In this document: in pieces, positions 33,966 through 46,193 of the stretch
Layout: each line of letters starts with the position of its first letter
Position numbering within the stretch: the stretch's first letter is position 1
Assembly (NCBI RefSeq): GCF_029227915.1
Contig: NC_079876.1
Location: 14,260,001 to 14,324,000, forward strand
From: Hydractinia symbiolongicarpus
Lineage: Eukaryota; Cnidaria; Hydrozoa; Anthoathecata; Hydractiniidae
Direction of reading: 5' to 3'
DNA length: 64,000 nucleotides
The notes under the pieces: generated by a model
The model's input: the letters and a program-made list of their open reading frames with translations, nothing else
Database searches by the model: none
What the model was told of the DNA's origin: nothing
Program-made: the position numbers and the translations under genes

Positions 33966-35163
33966 ATTCTTTCTCAATTTGTTTGTTGGTCATGCTTAAC
34001 AAATTTGGTAAGTGATCGATAACAAACCACGTGCGATGATTAGCGAGGTAAAAAAGCGTCTTTTAATTGACTTAGTTGTACCAAGCCGGCTTATTAATTA
34101 GTTGTATCACGCCGGCACGAAAAAAAAATAATTATTTGAGGAAACAATGAGCGAATGTCTGACTTATTATAAGAATATTCTGCCACTATCGGTGTTCTTG
34201 TCAGAAAGTTAAATTATTTCTTGGAAAACACAGCTATACATGTTATATCCAATTCAATGAATAAATATTCATAATTTCTGAACATAATGAATATTTCATC
34301 ATTTTACACTCTAGGCATCGATTTTTTTTATTTAAATGTTGATTATGTAGGCCTTAAACTCGACAAGAAAAAAAATACTTGGATCTCCTTCTTTGCGTTT
34401 TGTTGTTGTGTTATTCGCTTGTAGCTTGTTTGTTTGTTATTTCGATTTATGTTTTGGCCGTACGACATCACGCCTCTTCACTTCCAGTCAGAAACGCCTT
34501 CCGCCTTACCCCCTTTTTCTAAATTACCGTACCACCACCTAGATTCAGCGCACATCGCTTTCATTGGGCCCACAAGATGTTCGATATAGAGGAGAGGTTT
34601 CATATTATATATGGCGAAGGAATAATATATATTCATATTGAAGAAGAACAACTTTGCTCATCACTAACATAGTGCCTGAGGTCCGATCAGGGTAAAAATT
34701 TCTCCGTCGAGAATGAAAATACGGATGTGCAATAATAAAATTCACCAATTACTAATATATTATTTTTCACAGCCCCCTCTTCATGAAAGGTCGAATGCAC
34801 GCGTTTATACTGTACTACTGGAAAAATCCACGGGTTTGCCCGTCCTTTTTAGGTACAGGTTTTTTTTGTAAGCAACAAAAAATAAATTAAGTGTGACTTG
34901 ATATTGCTTGTTCTTATTTTTACAGACTAAGCTGTTTATTAACAATTAACTTCGACCAAATTCGCATTTAGGCTAGCTTTTACTTTTCTCATACTGAACT
35001 CACAGAACACGATAAGTATCGGAAGCTTTGGTGCTAATAAAATTTCTTATTTCTTTAACCTATTTTCAAGCTGGGAAATGATTTTAACAATTAGCGCCAA
35101 TTGCTGAATATATATTTAAAAAAATAAATTGGTCTTACAAGTTACATAAAAAGAATAAAACCC
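33966..35163. other. Non-coding part of the KDZ transposon with repeat scraps
   Basis: No gene was found. 34,650-34,745 matches the non-tRNA part of the SINE family 2 dimer (GAGAATGAAAATACGGATGTGC). 34,818-34,850 in reverse orientation matches the Helitron 3' region (GACGGGCAAACCCGTGGATT). Both are fragments. Confidence 0.5.
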
Positions 35164-36382
35164 CTAAAAACTATCATATTTCTTCTTTAAAGCCTTATCG
35201 AAACGGCGGGAAATCGACAAAACTCTTTCGCTGTTTTCTATTGTGTGTTTTTTGACGTGTGTCATAAATCTGTCGAAGTATCTAAAATAAACAAACTACA
35301 TGTTTCATAATGTGGAAAAAAAGAGCTTTAAGGCGAGAGGCCCTTTCGTTAATCTAGCATTGACAAGACACGTAAAAATAGTCAAAATATATATTTTTCT
35401 ACGGACTTTTCGTAATAAAAAATAAAATAACATATACCTGTTACAAGCTTTACAAGGAAGAGGTTTGACTTGACCAATACGATAAATCTTCGTGTAATAA
35501 TTAAACAGTCTAACTTGTCTTGATTTGAAAAGTCCAGCCAACTTGTCTGAAACCGAGTGCACAGCTTTCATGTGACGGTCAACTTTACCTCCTACATATT
35601 GACATCTATTGAATGGACATTTCACTTCATATATTATTCTGCTATTTATTGCTATGACCTTTACAGCATCTGTACTACCAAGATGATTCTGTAGATCGCT
35701 TAGGATCTCAGTGCATCGTCGACGCACGAAGTTTATAGCCTGAATATGTCTGAAATTTATAATGCATAATATAGTAATTTTTTTAGGTAAAAAACAAACT
35801 TTTTCGCATCAACTTTCGCATATTTAATTCAAGCAAAATTAAAATTTTGGCAATGTACAATGAACCAAAACAATAACAACAGCAAAAACAACAACAACAA
35901 CTAGAGTGAATTATTTAACTACCTTGGATGGTTGTCGGCAGGAATGTTGTGAATAAATGGCAGTTCTAAATAATAAAATAATAAAAACACACACAAATAG
36001 TACTTTTAAGGTAATGTTGTTATTCACAGTAAATACAGGACTTCCCTTATTTCTAGTATTCATTTCCCACATAGATATAGTATCAAGGTAATAATTAAAA
36101 TTTCCAAATGGAAGGAGACTTGAAAAGCTAATCGAGGTCACTATCATAAGAAGATATAACAATAATTTCAGGATTACAAGCAAACAAGTAAAACAGCATA
36201 ATTAAAGAACATAAAGAATATATACGATCAAAGTGTAAGCCAATATTTAAAATGTGTATAAAATGTGACCAAAGAAATTAAAACACGTGCTTATATAGAT
36301 ATACAGATATTATAAAAAAAGTACCTGGATAAAAGTTACGATCACCAGAATACTTGAACTTCGATTCATTTGATTTTGACAT
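35164..36382 (-). CDS. Two-zinc-finger accessory protein of the KDZ transposon
   Basis: Four exons (36382-36325, 35965-35923, 35749-35438, 35281-35164; GT-AG introns) give an uninterrupted 176-residue protein that starts MSKSNESKFKYSGDRNFYP. It contains a C-x4-C...H-x4-H finger (KCPFNRCQYVGGKVDRHMKAVH) and, 40-odd residues later, a second, C2H2-like finger (LPCKACNRYFDRFMTHVKKH) split by the last intron. The tail is basic. The gene lies convergent with the transposase and tandem with the zinc-ribbon gene, all inside the same terminal repeats. A DNA-binding helper for transposition or for silencing escape is inference; no family name is known to me. Confidence 0.7.
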
Positions 36383-36763
36383 TGTTTTTTATTTATAATG
36401 ACCTAATGAAAGAACGTATATATAGACATTTTCTCAACAAGAAACATTTTTCTTCTATTAACAGTGCGCAAATTTTACATGCCTTTATTCAATTTTGAAA
36501 ATTTATCCACACTAATGAACAAAAAAAAGAACAAAAACATATATTTACATCATATGTATTTCAATATACATAAATATACATTAAATTTACATCAACAGTT
36601 TCTCTTTTGGATCTGTATATTTGGATTTACGTAAGATAATGTAACAATATGTGTTGTACAAATTTCTCAAAGCATATTCGCAAACAACTAGACAAGTATA
36701 CAGATCTATGTATAGATAGAAAAGTATACAATTCTATGTCAGAGACAAAAAAGAGAAACTGTA

Positions 36764-39595
36764 TTAGTTACAATTAGATATGAGTAATTGCTCAGCTTCT
36801 CCTGATATATGGAACACACCAGCCTCACTCAGAGCATGAAGGACGAAGTATGTTTTACCATCCTTCGAAATTCTCACAATGTTGTTCCACACAACCTTAC
36901 ATGGGTCACCAATACCATATCTACATTCTGATAGCTTATTCAGCCACATGCCTTCAATTTTACGCCCAGTTGAAGACACTACTTTTAAAAGCCAAAACGT
37001 TTCATTGTCATCAGGTTGAGCATATACAGACAATATATGCCCAACAGTTATTTCTGATTTTGGTAACACTAAACAAAAAAAAACATGATATTTACTTTTG
37101 TCTCAGATCAGCTAAAAATAAATTGCAGTAAAAATTTTCTCACCTGATACACCATCCACAAAGTTTCCACCATACACGCTCTCTTCCACAACATCAGGTG
37201 TGGCATTGGTTTCTACAAATAATTTTTAAATATATAAGTTTTCTCTTTGCTTAGAATCAAGTATTTAGGTGGATAGAATCTTCATGCCTAAAAATAAAAA
37301 ATGTAGAATATGTTAAAAACATTTAAATTTCTGAAACAAGTACCATTGTTTTGGTTAGGCAGCTCCTCCAAAAGTACGTTTGCACCATCCTCATCCATAT
37401 TTCTGTTTTGTTCTAAAATAAAAAATGTATTTCTAAATTTACAGTTTGAGAATAAGAAAGTAGATTAGAAAAGTGTTCTGTATGAGCTGCTTGTGGTACT
37501 ATGACAAAATATGCCTTTGAAAACCTTTTTGTTTGCATCACACAAGTGGTTTGTGAAACTTTATTTATAACTACCTTCTAAATTTTCTGGTACAGATATC
37601 TGATCTACTTCAGAATCTTTGTTCACATGTCGTGTTGCGCTGATATCATGTGTTTCTATAAAAATTAAAATGTTAGCTGCTAGACGGATATGGATTTAAT
37701 CCACACCTCGTAACAACGACACACTAGCGTTTTATTTCATCAGTCATTAGTCATACTGAAGATTCATGGTTTCATTACATAAAACACAAAATACAAGATA
37801 TATATATAGATAGATATATACATATATACCTTGAAAGCAATCTTTAATGGTCCTAATTATAATGCTACCATTTGGCGTTCTATTTTCTCTGGGGCCCAGG
37901 AATTCTTCGGCAAAGCCAGGAGTTGCATATGAATCACAAGTGATGTTCTTGGTTCCTTTTTTAATCATAAATAGGACTGAATGATAGCCATGTTGTTCAT
38001 TTAAACCAAGCAACTGATTATAAAAAAAACGATATATTTAAGAGCTAGAAACTTCAGCCAAAAGTATTTAAAAATTCTATTGTTATTTATCACATACCCG
38101 TCCATGGATAATATCCTTTTGCAAGGTAGGATTGCTCTTACCAGCAGGAATATAATGTTCTATACCCTTTCGTTTTTTTTTTATTATGTTACCACATTCA
38201 ATGCATTTTTTAGTTGCAATCTCATTTTTTGCATTGCATTCCTCACATTTCTAAAATAAACAAACAGTTTTCCATAACTAAGTTATGACTAAGATACTGT
38301 AATAAACCAAAATTCATTGTTAGCCCATCAGAAAATCCACAAGGATTTGCCTGTTGTAAATATATATATATATATATATATATACATAATAATATATATA
38401 TATTATCCTTGCCTGCATGTGAAATGACCACTTTTAACACACAAAAATATGAATATTGTTATAGAAAAGGTTAATAGCCTATGAAAAAATCCACCTGTTT
38501 AGGAAGGTTACAGACATCAACACAAAATTCAGATTTGATTACCTTTAGGCGTTTTCCAAATGTAAGTTTTTGAATCTTCTTTTTCTTTGCAGTGAAGTGA
38601 CTTGACGAAGCTAAAGAAATAAAAAATAATGTCAATGTAAGATTTATTAAAAACTCTGGGGAATATTCAAACCAGCAACCATTGGGTTAGCGCCCCACTG
38701 CTCTGCCAACTGAGCTATCGGTCTGTAGTGAGACAAGTTTGCAATTGCTTTTTATCTCACTACAGGATCAAACCCCACATATACACATATACATATTTTT
38801 TATTTATATATAGCTATATATATTATATCTTATCAGCTAGCTGTTCATCAAAAAAATGTATATAATCTTATATCATTGAGCTGCTCACTGAAGAGGAAAC
38901 AGTGAATAAATATTGGTGACATCGATTTAAGATTTTAGATTTTTTGTGTGAAGGAGTCAGTCCCCAACTCTATTTATGAAAAATATCATTGTCAAACATG
39001 ATGAAAGTTACTTGTCAGAAAATAAACAAAAATGGTTTTGACGTAAACCTGGAAGACTTACAGTAGGCACTAACTTATGTAACATACGTGTTTGTTGGCA
39101 TTGATTTGTCAGATAAATTTCATTTAGCAAAACTGCCTAGCTAGTCACCACCCAGGCCTAGGATGTGCAACAAAAAGCTTTTTCTTGTAGCGAATTACAC
39201 AAAATAAACAAACAGTGGACATATTCTTTAGTTTCCACAAAGCCAGGTCAGTTATAACTATAAAAAAGTTCAACAAAAGGTGCCAGGATAACCCCTGAGA
39301 ATTTTTCACCCCTGTGCTAGCTAGCTATGGCTACACTGTGTATAACTATATAATAAACTTATTTGTCCATGCTAGGTATTTCATTTTAAACACAGAGTGA
39401 GTCTTAGCTAGCTAGGTAGTTTCGAATAATTTTCTTCTTTCTCTCTTTCTTACAGATTTAAATGAAGGTAGCTATAGCTAGCTAAAACTCTGTTTTATCC
39501 CAAGGTTATAAAAACATCAACCGTCATCTCTTACTTTCATTGCTCAACTTGTTAGATTCACTACTACTTTCTTGTCGAGATTCAGTATCTTCCAT
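36764..39595 (-). CDS. Cys4 zinc-ribbon accessory protein of the KDZ transposon
   Basis: There are eight exons: 39595-39535, 38610-38543, 38250-38098, 38013-37830, 37655-37575, 37412-37344, 37212-37144 and 37068-36764. They join without a stop into 329 residues. The N-terminus is Ser/Glu-rich and then basic (AKKKKIQKLTFGKRLK), a likely nuclear signal. Exon 3 holds a zinc ribbon (KCEECNAKNEIATKKCIECG), and exon 4 a compact conserved-looking block (LNEQHGYHSVLFMIKKGTK...FAEEFLGPRENRTP). Exons 5-7 are short, acidic and all of phase 1, like a linker built by exon repetition. The last exon is a WLLKVV...IEGMWL...V.W..I block that resembles small beta-barrel chromatin or DNA-binding modules. Its promoter probably lies in the 200 bases before the right terminal repeat. 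The function is unknown. Confidence 0.7.
38655..38780 (-). repeat. tRNA-like SINE or tRNA relic in an intron
   Basis: On the minus strand, GACCGATAGCTCAGTTGGCAGAGC gives a perfect box A and D-arm (cut here for length: TAGCTCAGTTGG). It is followed by an anticodon-arm-like GTGGGGCGCTAACCC and a weak box B (GGTTTGAATATT). The acceptor stem does not close. A 12-bp inverted repeat (CTGTAGTGAGAC) flanks the head. It is a transposed relic, not a working tRNA. Confidence 0.55.
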
Positions 39596-39804
39596 TTCTT
39601 TTATTTTGTAGAATTAATAGCTAGCTAGCTACGTATATATATATATATATATTTATTCTTTGTTGTTCCTTTCGTTCGCTCCGCACGTGGTGGCTCGTTT
39701 CTTTTCTTTTTAAAAGCAGAACGAGTTAACATTTGTTCTGCAAAATATATTCCGTAAAGTAGACGACTAAATTACTATGATTAACATAATATTTTTTAAA
39801 TTTC

Positions 39805-39827
39805 AGAAAGTATGATTATCATAGTTT
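39805..39827 (-). repeat. Right terminal inverted repeat of the KDZ transposon
   Basis: It is the exact reverse complement of 25,567-25,589, reading GTATGATTATCATAGTTT on the + strand at its outer part. A degenerate inner motif (ACTATGATTAA) lies at 39,773-39,783. Confidence 0.9.
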
Positions 39828-40984
39828 ATTCTTGGGAGGACATGTTGATATTACTGCATCAACGTCATTAACTGCTTTCATTTTTAAAATAAACTGCTCT
39901 TTCAGCAATTCTTTCTATACCAGACCTTATCTTAATAATACCTACGGCAACACGCACACATAACTCGTCACTGAAAATCACACTATTTGAATTTTTTGGA
40001 GTTAATCTTAAGTCTTCGTGGTTATACACCATGTTACCAAGCTTGTTACCAATGCTCAGCGTCGTACAGAAGCTGGTGCGAATTGCAAGATACCAAACCG
40101 TGAAGCTGTTAGTTCGATTGGAGTTTTAACACCAGATAGGAATCTACCAATAATGCATGATCCATGTGACGTTGAGATGTAAACGTCTTTGGCGTGCTTA
40201 GATAGATCGCATGCCCTATCACTGTAAGAAACGAATACGCTGCAACCTGGAGCGTAAGGATGTTGGCGAGAAAAAAAACAAACATGCGATATGGTCTGGT
40301 CAAAACATTTGTCTCAAGTTTTCAAGTGTTTGCTGAGCCTAACATATACTTTAAAGGTAAGAAATTCACCGAAACAAAGTTTGGCTCCCGAAAAGTTTGA
40401 TATCCATAAATCGGAAATAATTTTATTTTTGTAATTCACTTGCATTTGACATAATTTCTTAAAACAGTGTGAAATAATACATTGTTCATTTTGTCGTTAT
40501 ACCCCTGAATTCGCGAAAGTTGATTCTCGCGAAAGATCCAAAATCTAGAAAGTTTCTATTAAAAACCTCGCGATTGTTTTACCACCTAGAACATTGTTTC
40601 GCGGAAGTTTCTACTTTATTTGGGTTTCACTGACAGTTTTTTCTTGCACGTACCATTGTTTGTGAGTGTTCAAAATAAAACCTTAAGTCCGATTTGGTTA
40701 AATTACATTTCAGCCCTAAAGCCCGATCTGGTTGAATTACCTTTACCAATTGCTGTTTGGAATAAAAATATTGGAAAAAATTTACTGCGAAACTTTATTG
40801 CACGCAAAATGACATCTCAAGTTTATTGCAAAACATTATTACACGCAAAATTTCAACTCAAGTTTGATTACTTTTGAGAAATAAAATACGCACGAAATTA
40901 TAAAGAAAAATAAGGACAAAGCCAATTTTTAAACCATTGCGAATAACGATGAGTACAAGAGTATATCAATAAAAACACTTACCA
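39828..40984. other. Right flank of the KDZ transposon, no gene recognised
   Basis: Short open frames are present but none has domain signal. CGCGAAAG/TTCGCG-type short repeats occur at about 40,510-40,610. Confidence 0.4.
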
Positions 40985-41540
40985 CAAGAACTTCCAAACA
41001 ACACAAACAGCAACTTTTTTATTTTCAAATGCTTTCCAATTCTTATAATCTTTAGCATGTATGACAAATCCATCGAAAGATTTCAACATTTCATTCAATT
41101 CGTGTGATGCGCGGCACAGTATAAAAACCAGTTGAAATCATCAAATAATCAACTTGTTTACATAAACCTTCACATGATTTATAGCTGACCAACCACTGTT
41201 GAATGATATTGTTTTTATATATTGACTCGACATGCACGATTTCACATCCAAACTTGATATGTTTGTACAGATGAAAGCAATGAGCATACACATGAAAGAA
41301 GCGGCAGTAATCGGAAACAGTCAAGTAATACAGAAAATCATCCGGTAAAGGAAAATCGGAAAAACCGGAATAAATGTGAGTGATATTCGTGATGGTATTA
41401 TGCGGTACACAGTGCCCGTTTTTTTATGTTCCACATGCCACCTATTTGATTCTCTTTTTTAAAGCAAGTTACTTCTAATCTGCCATCTCCCATGCTTTTA
41501 ATGCTTGTTAACCACTTAAGCTAACACAGACAGATTTCAG
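40985..41540 (-). pseudogene. Flavin-containing monooxygenase exon relic
   Basis: Conceptual fragments align with the first exon of the intact gene at 42,410-46,193. They are VTCFKKENQIGGMWNIKK, then after a frameshift HCVPHNTITNITHIYSGFSD and FPLPDDFLYYLTVSDYCRFF, then STGFYTVP followed by a stop, and finally MLKSFDGFVIHAKDY ending at a splice donor (GTAAGTG). The NADPH-site glycines (GLGNTG in the intact gene) are replaced by VVWKFL. Several lesions make it a pseudogene, probably from tandem duplication of the neighbour. Confidence 0.8.
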
Positions 41541-42409
41541 ATTCATTGTATCTATCGAACTACATTTAAAATAATAACTAGCTCAAGTACAATTATATAA
41601 ATTGAATCAAATTAAATAAATTCGAAGGGATATTTCACTTTAGTATTATCCAAGTGAAAAAAGTAAAATAAAAAAGGTTAGTATGGATTATGTAAAAAGT
41701 TTTAAATACGTTTAAGGATTTCAAGATGTTTTTTAACTTTTTGTTCCAATTCTAGTCATATCTTCAGAATTATATATGCACAGACAGCTTAGTAAAACCA
41801 AGTCAAACAAGGTAAATGTAAAAAGCCAAAAACGCTAAAACTTCTAAGAAGCAAAACATTTTAAAAAAAATATTCCTGTTTAGAGTTACAAATGTTTATA
41901 AAATTTTGTCCATATATATGAAAAATTATTATATATACATTAATTCCTTGTATTTTTAGGCCTTCAATTTTCGCACCCCTCTAAAACGTTTAGCTGTCAA
42001 ATTTTTAAGGGATTTCCTTTTCACCATTTTTTAATATTTTAAGTTTCTTTTGCAAAAATAGCTACTATATAAAATTCTACTTTCGCGCATTTAAATTATG
42101 TTTTGAAAGAAAATTCTTGTTTTATAGATTCACATTATTTGTCTGTAACAATCTTTTTATTTTAGCCTCTGGCAAAGACCTTTTTTTTAGCTATATCGGA
42201 CGCTTTAAATTGTACTTAAATGCGCCAAAATGACACAACTAGACTAGCTAGCTTATTTACCTGGAAATTTAAAAAGACGCAAAAAACTAAGACATACATT
42301 GTTATAAAATGATAATTTATATTTTTTTACAAAAAGGATAGCTCCTTTGATGTTTTGTTGGATAACATAAAGAGACTAAAGCACAGTTTTTTTCAGAGAA
42401 CAGAAGCAA

Positions 42410-45400
42410 TCATTTAATAGCATTTGGAACATCTCTTGAGCCATTCATGAAAGCATACATAACCTTGAACTGGTCCATAATTGCCTGTCTGGCTCCAGAC
42501 CAGGAATGTGGTCCATATAAACGATATTCGAATGGGGAATAAGTACTAACTAAATGCCAAGCTAGCACAGGGTCTGTCAGCATTACCCATAACATTGACG
42601 GCCTACACCCAACCTCCGTCGCAAGTGAATCGTAATAAGACCACGGGTTGGTATGCTAGAAATGTGAAAATATAACGTTTGGAATAACTTCTGTACATAC
42701 GATTACATTAAAAAAATACTTAAGACAAAATGAACTACAAATGTGTTCAGAAGTTTCTCAGCAAGAAAAACACATATTGTCGCTAGACAAAATCTTTACC
42801 CCTCGTAAGACATTTGACTAAAACATTCCACTGGCTTCAAAGTTGTTTTTCCAGGAATAAGGCCTCCTGTAACAGATACTTCTGTGTTTATAACGCTATA
42901 CAATATAATATCATTTGGATGCATGTTGTTTTTGCAAGCAAGTGAAAATTCGGAGTCAGGATGGAATATAATTATGCATATAACACAACTAGGGGCATTT
43001 CATAACTACTTAAGATATATGCTTACTGAAGTAACAAATTCAAAACTTAAATTCTCCTGTTTCTAGCCGCAAAGAACAAAAATTTCTATTGTCTACACAG
43101 ATAGACATCAACCATCTATGTAAAAATGTTGCTTTGTCATCCTAATGTCCGAAAAAATCAAAGTTCAGCTCTGAATAATAAACGGACACAAATCTGGCCA
43201 ATCATACTGCAACATTTTTACACAATCACCTAGCTTTTTCTATGAAAATTATTTTCTGATGCCATACAAATGTGAATGAAATAAATTAGATAATGTACAA
43301 TTTCCAGGGAATCAAACTAAGCAAGTTTGGCATTCCCATACAAAATGAGTATGGAAAAAATTATTGTACTTTATCGATATTCTTGTTTTATTTGCAATAT
43401 GCTCATTAGAGGGTGAATTGCATAACAGTAATAAAGATCTTACTAAGTTATATTCTTTCAAATCACCACCAAGTGCATAATGAAGAGCAGATTTTGCAGC
43501 TAATATACTTTCTTCCATTTTCTCACTTGATGGCAGAGATATATTTTTCTTAAACACTTCAGCAGCGTATCTTGCCTGCATTTCAGACGTCAGAGTAGTT
43601 GATCCAAACACTGAATACATACCAACAAAAGCCAAACTCTCGCGAAATTTTGTGGTAAATATGTTCTTGTATAAAGGTATGTGTTTACCGTTGTGCTCTA
43701 ACGGTATAATACCAGCCTCAAAATATGGAAAATGTCTTTGATATCCAGTACATAAAACCACAGTGTCAACATTTTCAGCAACAGTTCCATTAGAGAAATA
43801 AATAGTGTTCCCATCTGATTTCTCTATAGAAGGTTTCACCTTTATTTTCCCACTAGCCACTCTAATACATATTTCATCGTTCGCAATCACACTTGCCATA
43901 TTGGGCGAAGACAAGCGAAGTTTCTCTTGATTGTAAATAGCATTTGACATTTTTTTTGTCATGTATGAAGACAGTTTTCTCTTTAAAAAAGCAGGGAGGT
44001 ATTGTGAAAAACGTGCTCGTGACAGCTCTGTTGGGATTACACCACCATTTAAGATTCTATTAACAATTAAAGCACCATTTGATGTACTGATGTACACTTG
44101 TTTACCGTGATCAGAAACCTCACTTGCAACATCTCCTTGAAAATTGAACAGAAAAATATCAAACAACAGATATTAAAACACTGCTGCACTACTGCTGTTG
44201 TCAATTAAATCTTTATTGCTTATTAAATTTGATTAAGGGCATTTATTATTGTACTATTAAAAATTGAAAGGCTGTTACTGTGATGTTTATACAATGCATT
44301 TTTAACATAAAAATACATTGAAAAAATAAGAAAATTATAAAAAGTAAAAAAATTTAACTTTACATAGATCTTTTTGAACATTTGTTATATTAGTGTAAGA
44401 TCTGTTAAAATTTGTATATACAGCGGAACCCCTCTATAACAAACAGCAGGTTTTTCCTAAATTATAGTTCATATTGCTTTAAACATTTCATACCAATTCA
44501 TCCAGGGCATGCAACCAATGTCATAAATTTTGTTCATTTCTGCTTCAGTTTTTCCTACTTATAAAACTCACCAGGTCTAAGATTTTACCATCTAAAATTG
44601 AAATTTTACACAATTTTGCGTCTTTTGAACTATCGCAATTAAAAATTTCACTAAATTAAATATATACAAGCATTGCAACTCATGAAGATGGACAGAAAAT
44701 TCATGCATCTAGTCCCAAATTTTAGTTTTGGGGCGCCTGACTTAGAATCGCATCAAGATGTATTGTTGCAGGATGTATCTTGGGATCAGACTTTTTATGG
44801 TAGTTCATTAATGTTTGGTTGGTGTGGAGACAAATTTAAAAGATCGCATTTGTTTTTACAATACAAAGCTATAAAGCTGAGTGGCAAAATAAAAACCTTA
44901 AAAATAAAGATCTCCCATGTTATATTTGATTTTTAATATTGGCTTAATTTCCCTGAAATCAGCGATTCGGTTTGAAGTCATCACAATTTTTTGGAGGTGA
45001 AAAGTTTCTGTATTTTAGGTGAAAAGAGTGCAGAGCTAGACACATTTTGGAGTTTTATGAACATTGTTAGAAAGTTTCAGCAAAGATAATTTTTTTGAGC
45101 AAAATCTAGATAGCTAAGCATCATTTCCAGACAGATTTTTATTGTGATTACCTTTCATTAGCTAATTATTTTTCTATTTACACATTCCGAAATTTTAAAA
45201 ATGGCGGATGTAGCACAAATGTGATTCGTCAATTAAGCCAAATGCAAATCATCACTATCGCAACAAAGCTTTGGGTCATCTTGTAAATTTTATTAAAGTG
45301 GATATATCGATAAAAAAGCTCAAAAAAATTAATGCTATTCTTTAGGAGCATATATATGTGAAACTTAACCCTTACCATTAGTTTGAAAAATACAAATAGT

Positions 45401-46193
45401 CCTGATTAATTATTCACACCTATAAATTAAAACATTTTCCTGACATATGACAAATTCCTGTATGACATTTTTTAACAATATTTTCATGACACTCTGACAA
45501 ATCCTGACAATTTAATCTAAGAGCAAATTAAACACCCTGTATGTTATACAGAACAAAAATTATGAGTTATAGCTTACTAACAATCAAATACAACACAAAC
45601 ACTTACATACCTCCTGTATTTCCCAAACCACACACCACAACTGTTTCATTTTCAAACTCCTTCCATCCAGTATAATCTATACTATGGATTACACGTCCCT
45701 TAAAGGAAGCAAGTTTCTCCTCTATAATCGCAGGTACATACGGTTTACTATAAAAACCAGAAGCCAACACAACAAAATCAAATTCTTCTTCTTCTAATTC
45801 TTCTTTTCCAGCATCTCTGTATGTCACTCTCCATCCTGGACATAATTCTTTTGAAGCTGGAGTCAAATTAACAACATTACAACCTAGTTTGATGTACTTT
45901 CTTAAACCAAAATTGTCTGCATAAAGTTCTAGATACTTGCAAAATGTATCAGCTGAAAAATATAGCGGAAATTCATCTGGCACTGGGAAATCGGAGTAGC
46001 AGGATAAATTCCTTGTGAGGTTAGTGATTGTACTACGAGGTACAGCATGCTCAGTATTTTTATGCCAACGACCAGCAATGTTGAACTCTTTCTCAAAGCA
46101 CGTTACTTTTAACCCAGCTTGGTTCATGCACTTAATAACTGGAAGTCCACTCAAACCAGCTCCAATAACACATACTCTTTTTTGATGTTCCAT
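42410..46193 (-). CDS. Flavin-containing monooxygenase
   Basis: Three exons (46193-45611, 44135-43444, 42655-42410) join in frame into 506 residues, slightly shorter than vertebrate FMOs. The FAD site is GAGLSG at about residues 11-16, and the FMO signature is FKGRVIHSIDY. The NADPH site is GLGNTGGDVASE, split by intron 1, and a late LCTGY motif follows. The last exon carries the family's C-terminal pattern DP..AW...YSPFEYRLYGPHSW.GAR.AI. The enzyme would oxygenate nitrogen or sulfur nucleophiles with NADPH, oxygen and FAD. There is no C-terminal membrane anchor, unlike vertebrate FMO1-5. The donor of exon 2 (TTA|GTAAGA) was chosen for its consensus and because it puts the final exon in frame; the open frame itself runs on to 43,312. 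Confidence 0.85.
44980..45280. repeat. Dispersed repeat in FMO intron 1, inverted copy near 52,260-52,500
   Basis: Blocks GGAGGTGAAAAGTTTC, GAGTGCAGAGCTAGxCA, GATAGCTAAGCATCATTTCC and TTAAGCCAAATGCxAATCATC occur in reverse complement and in matching order at 52,260-52,500. No coding content was found. Confidence 0.6.

Larger units (their letters stand above)
25567..39827. mobile_element. 14.3-kb KDZ-superfamily DNA transposon with three intact genes
   Basis: The boundaries are perfect 23-bp terminal inverted repeats. Between them lie a 17-exon KDZ transposase gene on the + strand (25,861-31,797) and two minus-strand genes (35,164-36,382 and 36,764-39,595) whose spliced frames are all open. 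They also enclose a higher-order satellite and nested small elements. The first ATG of each outer gene lies about 200-300 bases inside its terminal repeat, as expected for a complete element. No convincing target-site duplication was found next to the repeats. The true ends could therefore differ by a few bases, or the flanks have decayed. Confidence 0.85.

Noticed and set aside
38680-38760. Functional tRNA gene
   Set aside because: Box A is perfect, but the acceptor stem does not pair, position 33 is not T, and box B is weak.
35164-39595. Treating the two minus-strand genes as host genes unrelated to the transposon
   Set aside because: Both lie inside the perfect 23-bp terminal repeats, and the outer gene starts 210 bases from the right end. 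Cargo or accessory genes are the simpler reading, though copy comparison is needed.
43312-43443. Extension of FMO exon 2 to the end of its open frame
   Set aside because: The donor TTA|GTAAGA at 43,444 joins in frame to the conserved final exon. The extension lacks FMO similarity.
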